Assembly (NCBI GenBank): GCA_964035575.1
Contig: OZ037867.1
Span: 62,001-126,000, forward strand
Reading direction: 5' to 3'
DNA length: 64,000 nucleotides
Source: Rhynchopus sp. YZ270_cl-10
Lineage: Eukaryota > Euglenozoa > Diplonemea > Diplonemida > Diplonemidae
In this document: piece by piece, positions 41,346 to 52,286 of the stretch
How positions within the stretch are numbered: position 1 is the first letter of the stretch
Layout: every line of letters starts with the position of its first letter
Position numbers and translations under genes: made by a program
Notes under the pieces: model-generated
What the model was told of the DNA's origin: nothing
The model's input: the letters and a program-made list of their open reading frames with translations, nothing else
The model's database searches: none

Positions 41346-42743
41346 CAAAAAGGAATGGCTATTACTGCACACCTGACCCATGGTGATGACTGTATTGTGA
41401 TGCATCAGGTATTATGGGCCATTATCACAATGCAGCTATCACTGACCCACCTACGATGCCAGCCCCGGACGAGAAGAGCATAACGCACTATACTACGGTT
41501 AGTAGGTAAACTTAAGGTACAACTAGTTGGAACTTAGGTACACTTTATACTGCGTTGTATCATCAACCTCGCTGTGCCAAGTTACAGCCACACAATATCA
41601 GTGGGGATAAAAAACCCCTCTGAGTTTTGCAATCCCAAAATACACCTGAGGTTTTTACCCCGATGTGTGTTGTTGTGACTGTATCTCGAAAAAGGAATAG
41701 TGCTTATTGCCGCTCTGTCCGCTTACCCTGCGGTACGTTAGAAAAAAAGGGTGCTATTTTTCATCTTCTTTCACATCGAAGAGAAAGTACAAAGGATGTT
41801 CTATTCAGATACATCAAAAAGGTGTTAAAAACACCGTAAAAAAATGCGAGACGACATAAAAGAAAAACTTAAGTCAGTTAAGACAGCCATGTGTCAAAAC
41901 TAAACTTAAGAAGATACGAAAAGCCCTTCTAAAGAAGGAAGGAGGTTAAAAAAGAAATGGACAGTGGAGCTTGCACAGGTGGAGGCGGCAACTACACTAG
42001 TCCAACAGTTTTTTTTTCAAAAAAAAGAAGAAAAAGAAATGATAAAGAAGATGAACTCAAGCCTCTGGTGCACAGCAAACCTTTCAAAAGCAACATCTAA
42101 GAAAAAAGTTGGCAACGATGAACAGAAGCCTTTTCTGCACGGTGGCCCTGTTTGGGAAACTACGTGGTTACGGGGTCCAAAACAACAGGTGAAATTACGA
42201 CCTCATCACGACATGTAATTTCCCAAGGGTAACCATGTGTGATTTAGCCACCTTCAAAAAAATGATCTAATTAATGTTACATCATTTGTCAACGCCCTAC
42301 ATGATCTCTAAAAAAAAATCTTGGAAGGAATAAAGAGGAGAGAAGAGATGACCAGGACCAACAGAAGTAGAGAGAGAGAGCTTCAGACAAAACTTCCAAA
42401 ATCTTGCCCCCAATATCGCCCTCACTCCCCTGATATGACCATGGACCATTTTACCCCTGGGTGCACACTCTCCACCACGATATATCATCTCTCCATGCAT
42501 TGTTTACCCCCTCATCGAAACTCTTCTCTCCACTGGGAAGCATTACCCTATTTAACCCCACACTGCGATTTGAGCAAATCGGATGGTGGAGTTGAAAAAC
42601 AAAAAAAAAACGAAACTCTAAGAAAAAAAAATCTAACGAAACTGATTAAAAAAGGCTAATTGTTGTTGCACACATCACCTCCCCTCGAGATTAACTTCCC
42701 TTTTTTGTGCACACACAACTCTACATAACACCCCTCCCCTTCT

Positions 42744-43280
42744 CTATGGCGCAAATGCTGGTGGTGCCACTGGCGGCATTCTCGGTGGGGAGACCCTATG
42801 CCTGCCCCTTCTAAGAATATGCATGGGATGTGCCTGGAGCTGATCAACACTGAGCGGTGGTGTGGAGGGGTGCGCTGCGATGGGCAGGCCCATACGCCGG
42901 GAGAGGGTAGCGGTCTTGCGGTCTTCATGAAAGCGCTGCCACCTGATGAAGGCGAGACGTGCACACATGATGCCTTGCGCATAGACGTTGGCACGTGCCA
43001 GATCCCACTCATCCAAGGGTGTGGTGTACATGCTTCTTGAGGAGTACGGCAGAGGCTTGAAGCACTCCCCCAACGATACGCGCTCCATGCACACCCGTTT
43101 GCATCTCCGGACGTTCCCGTCAGCGCAGCCGCGGGCGTCGTCGTACGCCCGTCCTCCCCAGACACCACGTGCGACACTGACCCGTGCGTCCTTATTAACA
43201 CATTCAAGCGCTGCCACCTCACGGTCACTCAAATACTGTGTAATATTCCGTGTCAAATCCCTCATTTTGATTGCCTCCAT
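42744..43280 (-). CDS. F-box-like protein
   Basis: The 178-residue single exon starts MEAIKMRDLTRNITQYLSDR. Residues 8-45 fit an F-box pattern (ITQYLSDREVAALECVNK then a basic/aromatic turn with WGGRAY). The middle is Cys/Arg-rich (GNVRRCKRVCMERVSLGE) and a helical AFIRWQRFHEDRKTATLSRR follows. The C-terminus is Pro-rich. F-box proteins join substrates to SCF ubiquitin ligases; no substrate-binding repeats are seen here, so the protein is short for the family. The second Met (residue 6) is an alternative start. Confidence 0.6.
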   Translation of the reverse strand: MEAIKMRDLTRNITQYLSDREVAALECVNKDARVSVARGVWGGRAYDDARGCADGNVRRCKRVCMERVSLGECFKPLPYSSRSMYTTPLDEWDLARANVYAQGIMCARLAFIRWQRFHEDRKTATLSRRMGLPIAAHPSTPPLSVDQLQAHPMHILRRGRHRVSPPRMPPVAPPAFAP

Positions 43281-43477
43281 TTTTACAGTTCTTTTTGCTG
43301 ATTTTTTGAGAATTTTTTTTTAAGGGAAAGGTGAGGGGAGGGTGATGAAAAGGTAGAAGGGGGGTGAGAGATATTTAATACCCGCAACCTAAAAGGTTAG
43401 AAACTTATTGTGCATTTTTGGGGCGCTTTCTTCTTTGGAGAAAGTAAGAAAACAACCCCACCCCACCACCCCCTCAT

Positions 43478-46400
43478 TTAACACCTCATATAGAGCTCTA
43501 TGGAAGCGTTTTTACCACTTCCTGCGAAGGGTCCGTTTGGTTTGCGTTTGTTTTTGTGAGAGTCGGAGTAGGGTTTTGCCGTCTGCACTGACGCAAGCGG
43601 TGACGTCAGGAGGTGAGTATATGACAGAGGTGACTTCGTGGTGGACACAACACCACCTGCACCACCACCACCACCACCACCCGCACCGTCTGCACCTGCC
43701 CCACCGTTCTTCGCACAGCGGGTCGCTTGCATCGCATGAGATGATTGCACCAACTTCGCCAAACGCTCTTCGTTCTGCTCATTCTGCGTCATAATATCTT
43801 TGTACTGCGAAAAGAACCTTGGCACTTCCTCCACTTCTTCAAGCATTTCCTTTGGTGGGGACAGGCCTTTTTCTACTACAGCCATCTCATGCGCCACTCT
43901 CTCCTGTGCGGTGTCCGGAGCGAGGAATGTCGGTGGCCGCAACATCGCTAGGCCACGAGGAGTAAAATCACTCCGACACGACTTCGGCCGCGCCTGCACC
44001 CTCCTGCACACCGACAGATCTACCGGTCCTGCAGGATGACTAGGTGACATCGACTCTGTTGGAGACACACCACCACCACCACCCCCCTCCCTCGCCAACA
44101 ACCCCTGCACCTCCGGCCGCGCTGTCTGCGGCGGTCTTGCCGTGGTAGGTCTCCGTACACCCCCTCCGTCCACCCCCCTCGCTGTCAACGGACGCTCCCT
44201 CTCTCGCTCCGGCCTCACCGGGGCCTTGACCCTTCCACTCATAGTCCTACCCTCTTTAGGACTCCCTCCAGGATCTAACATTCGAGGTGATGATGGAGGT
44301 ACTGCCGCACGCCCTCCATGTAACGGCACCCTCGGTCTTACATGAGTTGGCGGAACAAAATGCGGTCGAGAAGAACTTCCTGAAAACGCGGTACTCCCCC
44401 GCCCCGACGTTGCCACAACTGCAGGGGAAGAGGAGACAATCACCACCTCCGTCTTCTCCTCGCTACCTCTCACACCCTGCAAGGAATCCCCTGTACGGGG
44501 GTGTTCTTTCTGCATCAGCCGCACCCTGCAGGACCATTGATGCTCTGCTGAGGGCAGCTGAACCTTCCCCTCTCCCTCCCTCCCCGAGCTTCCAGGTGGA
44601 GGAAGGGGGAACCCTGCTGGCTTCGAGAGCGTTGCTAGCTCGACTCCACAGAGCGTCACTATACGAGGATTCTTATCAGAGTGGAGGATTATCAGAAGCT
44701 CTGCGTCAGTAACCCACGAGAGGGAAGTGATGACGGAGGGGTCCAGACGGAAGCAGCTTACGGTACGCACATTGAGGGTGCATGCGGAGGAGATGGCGGA
44801 CTCTGCAGTGGGGGTGGTATCCTCCTTATCCTTCCTCCGTATGCGTCGCTCCTTGGTGCTGTTTCGATCCTGCATCTCATCGTGAGGTGCATCATCGCAT
44901 TTCCTCGGCGCCGTATTGTTCCCTACCACCCCTGCCAAAGAAAACGTCGAAACACAGCCACTCGCATCTCCTACTATGAGCAGCTCCTTCTCCAATGCAA
45001 CATCCATGACATAAGCCTCGTCGCCAGGGGTATATGAAGCAGGGAATGCGGCAATGGGTTCAGCTGCATCCCGTTTTGCACAACGCCAGACCACAACTAA
45101 GGCGCTACCGTGTAATGTGCAGAGAAGGGTAGGGGACAATACTGCCACCTGCTCTACGATGTTAGACAGTCCAGCTTGGGTTTTCCGTTTGAACACTGCA
45201 AAGGATATTTCTGTGTCTTCATTCCCCTCTGGTGGATCGCTGACCCGCCGTGTAATCCCTGCCATTTTTAACACCGCGAAGGAGGTGCCTGGTGTCCCCA
45301 AATCATACACCACTACTGCGCCCGAAGAGGTACCTACCGCTAAACGATTGGGCGCAAAGTGGCTGAGAGAGTAGACGTGGCCTAATGAGGGTTGAAAGGT
45401 AAACTCTTGTTTGACGTCTGCGTAGAACTCCCCGGAGACGTCTCCCCAGAGCAGGATGCGGGAGGACCACCCGGCACCGACAATGAGCGCTTCGCGGTCT
45501 TGCGTGGTAGGTTCGATGTGTTGGAGGCAGGATAGGTCGAAGGAGGTTCCAGTTGTGTTGCCGCATTTTTTGAGAACGTCGCCGTTCATTGTGTTGAAGA
45601 TGGCAAGAGATCCGCCGGAGAAGGAGAGGATCAGACGACGTTGCTGTTGGTCGAAGCAAAGCCATGAGATCGCCTTCGGTGCGAGCCATGCTGCCACCCT
45701 GCAGCCAGTGTGCAGATCGTATACTGTGACGGTGTGTTGATCTGCCGTGATGATTTGGTCGCAGGTACTGTTGACAAGAACTGCAACGATTGCACCGCCA
45801 GTGTCGTGGTCGTCGGATGTGCTGCTAAGAAGTCGCTGAGGTGTAGAGGCACCTACGATGATAGAGTGTCGCTTTGCGTCGACCTCAATCGAGGTGAAGC
45901 GTGCGTCGGAGCAGATGGACGGTTTGACGGAAATTTGTTGCAAAGCTTTGGAGCTGCGGACGTCGAATATGGTCACAACTTTGTCTGAAGAAGGTGTTTT
46001 TTTGAAACAGATATGATTTGGCATACCTTCCGTCAGCACAACCGCCTGCCCATTGTCAGCATCAAACCTCACCTCGGCGACAGGGTTCTTGAGACGGAGT
46101 TTCGTTGGGTTGGAGAGGGTTGGGTTCCAGAGACAGACCGAGCTGGCACCCCAGGTTGCGATCATATTCAAATCTTCTGAATAATCGAACCCAAGCAGAC
46201 TAAAGTCCACCGAAGGCACTGTCGCGGGGCTGAGCATCTGCATATCCTCAGCCTTTTCTAGATTAAAAATTTTGAGAGTCTGGTCGATACACATCGTCAC
46301 CAACGCATCCAACCTCGTACACACCCTCACCCCTAACACCCACGACTGATGGGGTCTCCACTGAAATAACGTTTTCAGGGCATGGTCAGATTCCCTACCG

Positions 46401-47458
46401 TTTTCCTTTCCAAAATTGAAGAGCTGCACATACCCTAGCTCCATTCCAATAAACACAGGTTCTGATAGACCAGGAAACAGCTTTCTCTGCATAGACGGAG
46501 TTGCTGCTGCAGCGCACATTGGGGAATGCACTAGCCCCTCCATAGGCAGTACTTCAATCTTCTTTGTGTTCTGTGTCATCCCCACCCTACCTGAGGACCC
46601 TGCATCGAAATTTACTATATCCCTAAACCTCTCCGCCTTCCGCACAATCCCTCCCGTATCCAAACCCTGATACAATCGGTGCACGTTGTACGACGCACCA
46701 TCATACAGTGTTACGGTACGGTCAATTTGAAAGACCGCGATCCTTCCGCTCAAAGGGAGGTTCACCATTTCCGAGATATATCTGCTTCTTGCGGCCGCGG
46801 TGTTTCCATGCAAGGTACCTAGATAGGACATGTTGGAGGCGCTCCACATTTTGATGCTTGCGTCGAGAGAGGCAGTGAAATAACGGTCTCCTACCATCAT
46901 CATGCGATGGATACTGTCTTTGTGTGCATAGAGAGAGTGGTTGTGACTCATTGCGCGTGCTTCTCTGCTTTGCGCTGCAGATTCTGTGTACAGAGGTACC
47001 AAAGATGCTTCATGAGTCTCATGGCTTTGGTGATCCATCAGAAGGTATGGTGAAACCTCCTCCCAATCGATAGTTCCGTTCGCGTTAGAGTCGATCCTGC
47101 AGACGACCCCCTTCAAAACAGATGGCGCCGCATTAGGAAGCAAAATATGCGCAATATTGTCGCTAAAGATCTGATAAGGCACTCCAGGGCGGCGTTCACC
47201 TTGCCAGGTCTTTCCAAACAACGTTTTAAGCAGTTTTACTGGCCCCAAATCAAGTTTTTCTCCGATTTGCGGGCCTTCGAGAGAGGAAGGAAGTTTATAG
47301 AGTGGAGCAGCCTCATCGATGGAGCTGCGTGTTGTGGCATCGGATTCAACTCCAGGGGGCTTAGGGGTATGCAGAATACGAGGGTCTTGCAGGAGCTGCC
47401 GTGCGACCCGTTCCAACTCGTGAAGCACAGAGGAGAGACCTTCGGGGGGATGGTCCAT
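43478..47458 (-). CDS. EF-hand and WD40-repeat protein (WDR49/WDR64-like), two exons
   Basis: Exons 47458-46027 and 45984-43478 give 1312 residues. The 42-nt intron (GTATGC..CTTCAG) would read through in frame, but removing it restores a normal WD40 strand (VLTEDKVVTIFDV). An EF-hand loop DSNANGTIDWEEV lies at about 122-134. WD40 repeats run from about 175 to 960 (YFTASLDASIKMWSASN; VLGVRVCTRLDALVTMC; NLIVGDASG-type LLIVGDASGCVSTFSL). The C-terminal 300 residues are Pro/Arg-rich with TAR and ARP motifs and a short helical FFSQYKDIMTQNEQNEERL. The EF-hand plus double-propeller plan matches the WDR49/WDR64/EFCAB8 group, which is associated with cilia. A flagellar role is inferred. Confidence 0.85.
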   Translation of the reverse strand: MDHPPEGLSSVLHELERVARQLLQDPRILHTPKPPGVESDATTRSSIDEAAPLYKLPSSLEGPQIGEKLDLGPVKLLKTLFGKTWQGERRPGVPYQIFSDNIAHILLPNAAPSVLKGVVCRIDSNANGTIDWEEVSPYLLMDHQSHETHEASLVPLYTESAAQSREARAMSHNHSLYAHKDSIHRMMMVGDRYFTASLDASIKMWSASNMSYLGTLHGNTAAARSRYISEMVNLPLSGRIAVFQIDRTVTLYDGASYNVHRLYQGLDTGGIVRKAERFRDIVNFDAGSSGRVGMTQNTKKIEVLPMEGLVHSPMCAAAATPSMQRKLFPGLSEPVFIGMELGYVQLFNFGKENGRESDHALKTLFQWRPHQSWVLGVRVCTRLDALVTMCIDQTLKIFNLEKAEDMQMLSPATVPSVDFSLLGFDYSEDLNMIATWGASSVCLWNPTLSNPTKLRLKNPVAEVRFDADNGQAVVLTEGMPNHICFKKTPSSDKVVTIFDVRSSKALQQISVKPSICSDARFTSIEVDAKRHSIIVGASTPQRLLSSTSDDHDTGGAIVAVLVNSTCDQIITADQHTVTVYDLHTGCRVAAWLAPKAISWLCFDQQQRRLILSFSGGSLAIFNTMNGDVLKKCGNTTGTSFDLSCLQHIEPTTQDREALIVGAGWSSRILLWGDVSGEFYADVKQEFTFQPSLGHVYSLSHFAPNRLAVGTSSGAVVVYDLGTPGTSFAVLKMAGITRRVSDPPEGNEDTEISFAVFKRKTQAGLSNIVEQVAVLSPTLLCTLHGSALVVVWRCAKRDAAEPIAAFPASYTPGDEAYVMDVALEKELLIVGDASGCVSTFSLAGVVGNNTAPRKCDDAPHDEMQDRNSTKERRIRRKDKEDTTPTAESAISSACTLNVRTVSCFRLDPSVITSLSWVTDAELLIILHSDKNPRIVTLCGVELATLSKPAGFPLPPPGSSGREGEGKVQLPSAEHQWSCRVRLMQKEHPRTGDSLQGVRGSEEKTEVVIVSSSPAVVATSGRGSTAFSGSSSRPHFVPPTHVRPRVPLHGGRAAVPPSSPRMLDPGGSPKEGRTMSGRVKAPVRPERERERPLTARGVDGGGVRRPTTARPPQTARPEVQGLLAREGGGGGGVSPTESMSPSHPAGPVDLSVCRRVQARPKSCRSDFTPRGLAMLRPPTFLAPDTAQERVAHEMAVVEKGLSPPKEMLEEVEEVPRFFSQYKDIMTQNEQNEERLAKLVQSSHAMQATRCAKNGGAGADGAGGGGGGGAGGVVSTTKSPLSYTHLLTSPLASVQTAKPYSDSHKNKRKPNGPFAGSGKNASIELYMRC

Positions 47459-48354
47459 TTGTGAGTTTGATTGATTCCGTGATAGAAGAAGAAGAAGAAG
47501 AAAGAAGTGTTTTTCAGTGATAAAAAAATGCCTCCAAGCGAGGATAGAGGGGAGGCAAAAAAAGGTGTAAATGGCAAATCAAAAAAAGGGGGGATTACGT
47601 AGGATGCATAGTTTAGAGAACGGTTGTTGTGTGTGGGGGTGTGACGTCTGTTTTTATGCTTTTTATGGTGTATGGAGAGGGAGAGAGAGGGAGGGTTTGA
47701 TAAAGTTTTTTTTGAAAAAAACAGAGAAAAGTTCCACCGTACAAAACCTTTCAGCACATTCAGTCACAAAGAATCCTTGAAAGATTGGTGCTGACAACCT
47801 TTTGCGGGGTTCATTTTGGGGGGAAAAAAAATCATGGGTACCAGCAAAGGAGGAGTAGGGAGATAGCCGTAAAGATGGGTATTCTTTTTTTTCTATCGTT
47901 CTGTAGACGGATTCCCTTCTGAATCAGTCCTTTGAGAAATGAAGCGGAGGAGAATAATAACGGTAAGAGACCACACACAGCACACGATACGAAAATACTA
48001 GATAGAAAAACGGGCCATATGAACGTAAGGATGGTTATCATTATTGCCCCCAATGAACACTACACTGCAGTGAAGCGAATTACTTGACTTTGTGGCTTTA
48101 CCGTTTGTAAGCCAATGGTGAAAAAAACCACAAATCAAGACATTTACTTCACCGTCGTGGGAACACCATTCCTTCTTGTACACGATGTCCCGAAGAGGCT
48201 AGGCTGAGAAAAGAAGCTTGGCACAAAACGTTACCAAAAGTGGTCTAATGTTTTCGCATGAGTCTGCCCTACCCATACCCCTCCCTAGGATCTAAATCTG
48301 GAAAGAATGCACTGCCCTTGAGCAGACCTATGCACATAGCACCACCACACGACC
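47459..48354. other. Spacer, no gene recognised
   Basis: Contains an (AAG)n-like tract next to the EF-hand gene start (about 47486-47505) and T-rich stretches. Neither strand holds a credible frame. Confidence 0.5.
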
Positions 48355-49669
48355 TCATTTATCTGGGTCCTCGTCAGTGTCGTCTGTCGCATCGTCTTCG
48401 TCGTCATCGTCGTCTTCATCGTCGTCGCCACCAGAGGTGGACCCTGACGCGTAAGAGTCTTGGTGATCAAGTCGTTCCTGCAGTGCAATGTTCTGTGTCT
48501 CGACACGCGCCACGTGTCGAGGGCACATGAGTTTGCGGTAGTCCTCTCGGTCGCTCTGGGATAGGTTCTTCATCTGGACCTGCGTGACAAGCTCCGAACA
48601 GAAGACACGCCATTTTTCTATTGTCGCCTGCTGGCTTTCTACGGTACTCATGAGCGCCTGGCATTTTTCGCGGTACAGCGTGCGGCCTGCGTTCTCTGCG
48701 GCACACATCTGCTTCAGCTTTGTGACGTCTTGGTTGAGTGCTTCGTTCGCCTTCAACGACTTCTGCGCTGCCTCCAGCTCTTTGTCGACCTTTGCACGCG
48801 CTGCTGTCATTGCTTTGATGTTATAGTTCCTCGCAATACAGCCTTTGCAGACCACCGCCGCCGCACCGTTGTCTGTATCCACCAGACGAGCGTATTTTGT
48901 GATTTCCTCTGGTGCATTGATTTCTCGTAGGGCGAGGGCACGTCCGTCGCCCTTTTGGTATTGCTGGTAGGTCCAAGCTTGGCGGAGGCGTTCGAGAAAG
49001 AGGGGAGGCGACGTGGCATTGCGTTCGTCGTTAAGGACAACGAAGAGAACGTCGTTTTGTGTCGGGATCTTGACAAGGAGGTGGCGCTCTGTGTGCGACT
49101 TATCTGCGGAGCGTTTGTCCTGGAACATCACCATGTCGATGTCCTTCAGGTTGATGAGACGCTTTGTGGACCCACCAGGGTCGCAGATAAGCAGCGACAT
49201 GGTGGTGACGATGGCCACCCGCACGTCCTTCTTGTTGCCACCCATGGAGAACATCCGGTTCAGCTTGCCGTCATTCTTGCGTATAAAGGCAATAGCGTGC
49301 ACAGAGGGGGCGCGGAAGTGCTTCAACGATGGGTGATATGAATTGACCAAGTCTGCAGCATGAACGAGACCTCTGTAGGGGGAAGGGTTGTGGTGTTGAT
49401 TTTGGGGGGTGAAGAGGAATAAGATGATTCTACACCCAGTGTATTGTGGGTCAAAAATGACATTGTGTTTAGGGATAACAAAGTGAAGTTATTAATGCAG
49501 ACATCGACTGACACACAGTTGGATGAAAGCTTAAGTACCCTGCGGCCAACAGAAGATGTAAAGTTGAAAAGGGTTGTCGAGGATGCAGGTCTTCATACTC
49601 AAGGTCTTCGCTGACTGTTGACTTTCGTGTCTTGAGGGTGATTTCTGACCCATCAGATACTCGGCTCAT
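48355..49669 (-). CDS. PH-like domain and coiled-coil protein, two exons
   Basis: Exon 1 (49669-49599) encodes MSRVSDGSEITLKTRKSTVS and joins exon 2 (49372-48355) across a 226-nt intron (GTATGA..CTACAG) in phase 2, giving 362 residues. Without exon 1 the main frame has no ATG at its beginning, which supports the join. Residues about 35-155 have the seven-strand-plus-helix pattern of a PH-like domain (VRVAIVTTMSLLICDPGG; HLLVKIPTQNDVLFVVLNDE; FLERLRQAWTYQQYQ). A coiled coil follows at about 210-310 and the tail is a run of Asp/Glu. PH-like/coiled-coil proteins of this type are common in flagellate cytoskeletons. The intron carries a weak family 3 repeat (49480-49513). Confidence 0.7.
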
Positions 49670-50105
49670 TTGTGTATTGGGGCCTAAGAATGAGGTTGGG
49701 GGTGATCGGGGCACGTGGCGTGTGTGGTGACTCAATGTCGCAAACAAAAGAGGGGGTGGTGGTGGTGGTGGTGGTTTTGTACGCTGTGTTTGTGTATGCG
49801 TCGCTGTGTGGGTGTGGAGAGGGTTTCAAGGGGTGTGTGTTTTGTTCAATTTTTCGTTAGAAAAAATAAATGTTGCCCTTTTCTTTTGCATTATTATCTT
49901 AGGATTTTTCGTTCAAGAAGGGCTCAGTCCCCTCCCTCCCCTACGCACCTAACGCAACCTACTGTGAGACACACTGCACGCAACACTCCAACGCCTTCCT
50001 CTCTACTTACACAAGAACCGGATCCTGGGATATCCGGCATTGTGCGAGAAAGAGAGGATAGTGAGTATGTGGGCTGGAGACAAAAAAAGAAAAGAAAAGT
50101 TTATA

Positions 50106-50140
50106 AGATGACCCTAAGCCTCTCGTTGCTTAGTCACCTT
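50106..50140 (+). repeat. Family 1 hairpin repeat, CTAAGC stem
   Basis: Preceded by AAAGTTTATAAGATGACC; loop is CTCTCGTT (one extra base), then GCTTAGTCACCTT. Confidence 0.75.
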
Positions 50141-50163
50141 AAAAAAGAAAGAAAAAAACTTGT

Positions 50164-50193
50164 AAGATGAAATGTGCCTCTCGTGCACACATC
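50164..50193 (+). repeat. Family 1 hairpin repeat, TGTGC stem
   Basis: AAGATGAAATGTGCCTCTCG then TGCACACATCC: stem TGTGC/GCACA around CTCTCGT with an outer GATG/CATC pair. Compared with the CTAAGC type, both stem arms differ but pairing holds. Confidence 0.75.
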
Positions 50194-50244
50194 CTATCAC
50201 CTCAGTGCGACGCTGGGTTTTGAAATTTTTGGCAAAAAAAAAAA

Positions 50245-50368
50245 GTTGACTTGAAATACAAAGCCCTCTCGTGCACAGTGTACCTCTGGTACACCCCCGA
50301 TGTACCTTGGGGGGTGGACACCCAAACCATGCAGGCCTACTAATCCATTTCGTGGTTTACATCTGATA
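50245..50368 (+). repeat. Family 2 repeat, full-length copy
   Basis: The best copy: GACTTGAAATACAAAGCCCT, CTCGTGCACAGTGTACC, a TCT loop and GGTACAC, then GTGGACACCCAAACCATGCA and TTTCGTGGTTTACATCTGAT. It includes the CTCTCGTG core of family 1. Confidence 0.8.
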
Positions 50369-50741
50369 TGCGCTACTCCCGCTTCCAGCCAGATGAACGG
50401 GGATCTTTGCAAACACAGGGACGCGAATCGGTGATGTAGGGTCCCGGTTGGGTTAAAACTGGGTAAAAAACCCTGACAAACAAGAAAGAGTTTATAAGAT
50501 AACCCTGAACGTCCTAAGATCTGAGCCATTATGTCCAATACAGCAATAATCACAGCGATCGGTCACACAGTGACATTAGAGCTGAAGGGAGAAAAGTAAG
50601 AGAGAAAGACGCAAGCGGGAGTGGGGGTGCCGCTTGGTGCAGTTGTTGGCGTGTGTTGCATGAAGGAAACGCATTTTAAAAAATGCGTTTCCTTCTTTGT
50701 GTCTCACTGTGAAGACACATCAGGAAAAGAAAACATTTGGC

Positions 50742-50774
50742 AAGATCATCCTAAACCTCGCGTGTTTAGTAACC
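50742..50774 (+). repeat. Family 1 hairpin repeat, CTAAAC stem
   Basis: AAGATCATCCTAAACCTCGC then GTGTTTAGTAACC: stem CTAAAC/GTTTAG is a compensated change from CTAAGC/GCTTAG; loop CTCGCGT. Confidence 0.75.
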
Positions 50775-50914
50775 ATTTTACGGAGAAAAAAAAAGGGAAA
50801 AAATAATGCCGCCAAAGTCCACCAATATATGAATATATAGCTGGTACGACAAGGGACAGTTCCAAATTGACCATAACAGTGTGTGCCAGAGAAATAAAAG
50901 AAAAAAAAAAATTT

Positions 50915-50939
50915 GAAGATGTGCCGTTCGCGCACACAC
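50915..50939 (+). repeat. Family 1 hairpin repeat, variant
   Basis: GAAGATGTGCCGTTCGCGCA then CACAC: stem TGTGC/GCACA with loop CGTTCGC. Confidence 0.6.
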
Positions 50940-50965
50940 AAGCTTTAAAATAAAACACGAAGAGA

Positions 50966-50995
50966 GGAGATATGGCGCCTCTCGTACACACATCT
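50966..50995 (+). repeat. Family 1 hairpin repeat, variant
   Basis: GGAGATATGGCGCCTCTCGT then ACACACATCT; loop CTCTCGT kept, stem weakened, outer AGAT/ATCT pair. Confidence 0.6.
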
Positions 50996-51460
50996 AAAAA
51001 TAGAAGAGGGAAGAAAATAAGAGAAAAACTCTTTTTTGACCCCGTTTTGTGTCCTTTACTTCTCCGAGGGAGGAGAGGCAAACAGTCAAAACCCCACAGG
51101 ACAGGACGTTCTTTTTCACTACACAAGGATTGAAATGCACATAACACACACTAAAGGGTGGGGGGGGAACAAAACGACGCACATCAACAGAAACGCGGTT
51201 TTTGAACGGTACAAAGAATACCCGAGCGTACTGAGAGGGAAATAAACACAAATGCATAAAACCGAAAAAAAAAATTTTTGGTTCGGTTACCTGCCTGCAA
51301 AGTACTGCAAAATAACACAAAAAAATGGATGTGGCTTGCTAGACGTTGTGTTGCAGTTGCGATGACAAAAAAATTGTCATCTCGTTCTTGTGAGTTTGAG
51401 GGGTTTTTTGTGGTGGCGATGGTAAGAGACAGCAATACACCATAAAAGACAAAAACAAAT

Positions 51461-51559
51461 GACTCGAAATACACAAGCCCGCTCATGAGCTGTGTGTGCC
51501 CATGCTGTCCAGGACCCAAACCATGCTGTCCTTACATTCATTATGTAGTTTACATCTGC
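51461..51559 (+). repeat. Family 2 repeat, diverged copy
   Basis: GACTCGAAATACACAAGCCC, GCTCATGAGCTGTGTGTGCC, AAACCATGCTGTCCTTACAT and GTAGTTTACATCTG follow the full-length order with the central hairpin shortened. Confidence 0.65.
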
Positions 51560-51621
51560 CCCACCTCTCCTGCTCATTTTGTCTCTGTGGTGTGTGAACT
51601 CCCACAAAAACAATAAAAAAA

Positions 51622-51665
51622 GTTTGACTCGAAATACAAAGCCCTCTTGACAGTGTACCTCACAA
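51622..51665 (+). repeat. Family 2 repeat, 5' fragment
   Basis: GTTTGACTCGAAATACAAAG then CCCTCTTGACAGTGTACCTC. Confidence 0.65.
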
Positions 51666-51695
51666 AAACTGACAATAAAAGAAGCAAAGTTTATA

Positions 51696-51730
51696 AGATG
51701 AACCTAAGCCTCTCGTGCTTAGTCACCTTT
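51696..51730 (+). repeat. Family 1 hairpin repeat, CTAAGC stem
   Basis: Preceded by CAAAGTTTATAAGATGAACC; identical stem and loop to the copy at 30977, 21 kb away. Confidence 0.8.
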
Positions 51731-52286
51731 TTGAAAAGTACTACCTTTTTTTTCGTTTGCCAAATAGAATGTCGAATTCTGTTTGACGCACCGTTCTCAA
51801 AAAATTTCCAGATCTAGGTCGCGAACCCTGCTTTTGAACTACAAAAATAAAATAAAACTCATGTGACCTGTGTATACCTTTTTGGTGCGCACCAATACGG
51901 TGGGTGGACCTGAACTACGTTGTCCGTACATTTTTCGAAGAGGAAAAAAAAAATATCAGTCATTGTTCCCCAACCCCCTCTACCCCCCATACCCCGACAG
52001 CCTACCACTAAGGTACCTATTTCTTTTTTTTGAGATAACAAAGCAACAAATTTTAACAGATGACAACATGCCTCACACAATAAAAGAAAAAAATAGCCCC
52101 CCCCACTTACTGCTACCGTTAGTAGCAGCAGAAAAAGTGGGGGGTGAAGTTCTTTGGCGCAGACAACACCGCGAGCACAATGCAGGGCACCTAATAATGG
52201 CAGCCAGAGAGAGGAAGAAGGTTTTTTTTTGTGGAACACAACAGTTACCACGATGCTGAAAAAGACAAAAAGACCGGTCTCAACCC

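Larger units (their letters stand above)
40379..42743. other. Gene desert with clustered hairpin repeats
   Basis: No gene is seen. Besides the copies listed separately, an AAGCTTCGCGAGCTT hairpin (40977-40991) and a diverged CTCAAGCCTCTGGTGCACAG copy (42055-42074) lie here. Between them are A-rich tracts. Confidence 0.6.
49670..52286. other. Gene desert with dense hairpin repeats
   Basis: No gene is seen in 2.6 kb. At least six family 1 copies and three family 2 copies lie between 50106 and 51730, all in plus orientation. A self-complementary GAAACGCATTTTAAAAAATG / CGTTTCC hairpin is at about 50667-50694. Confidence 0.65.
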
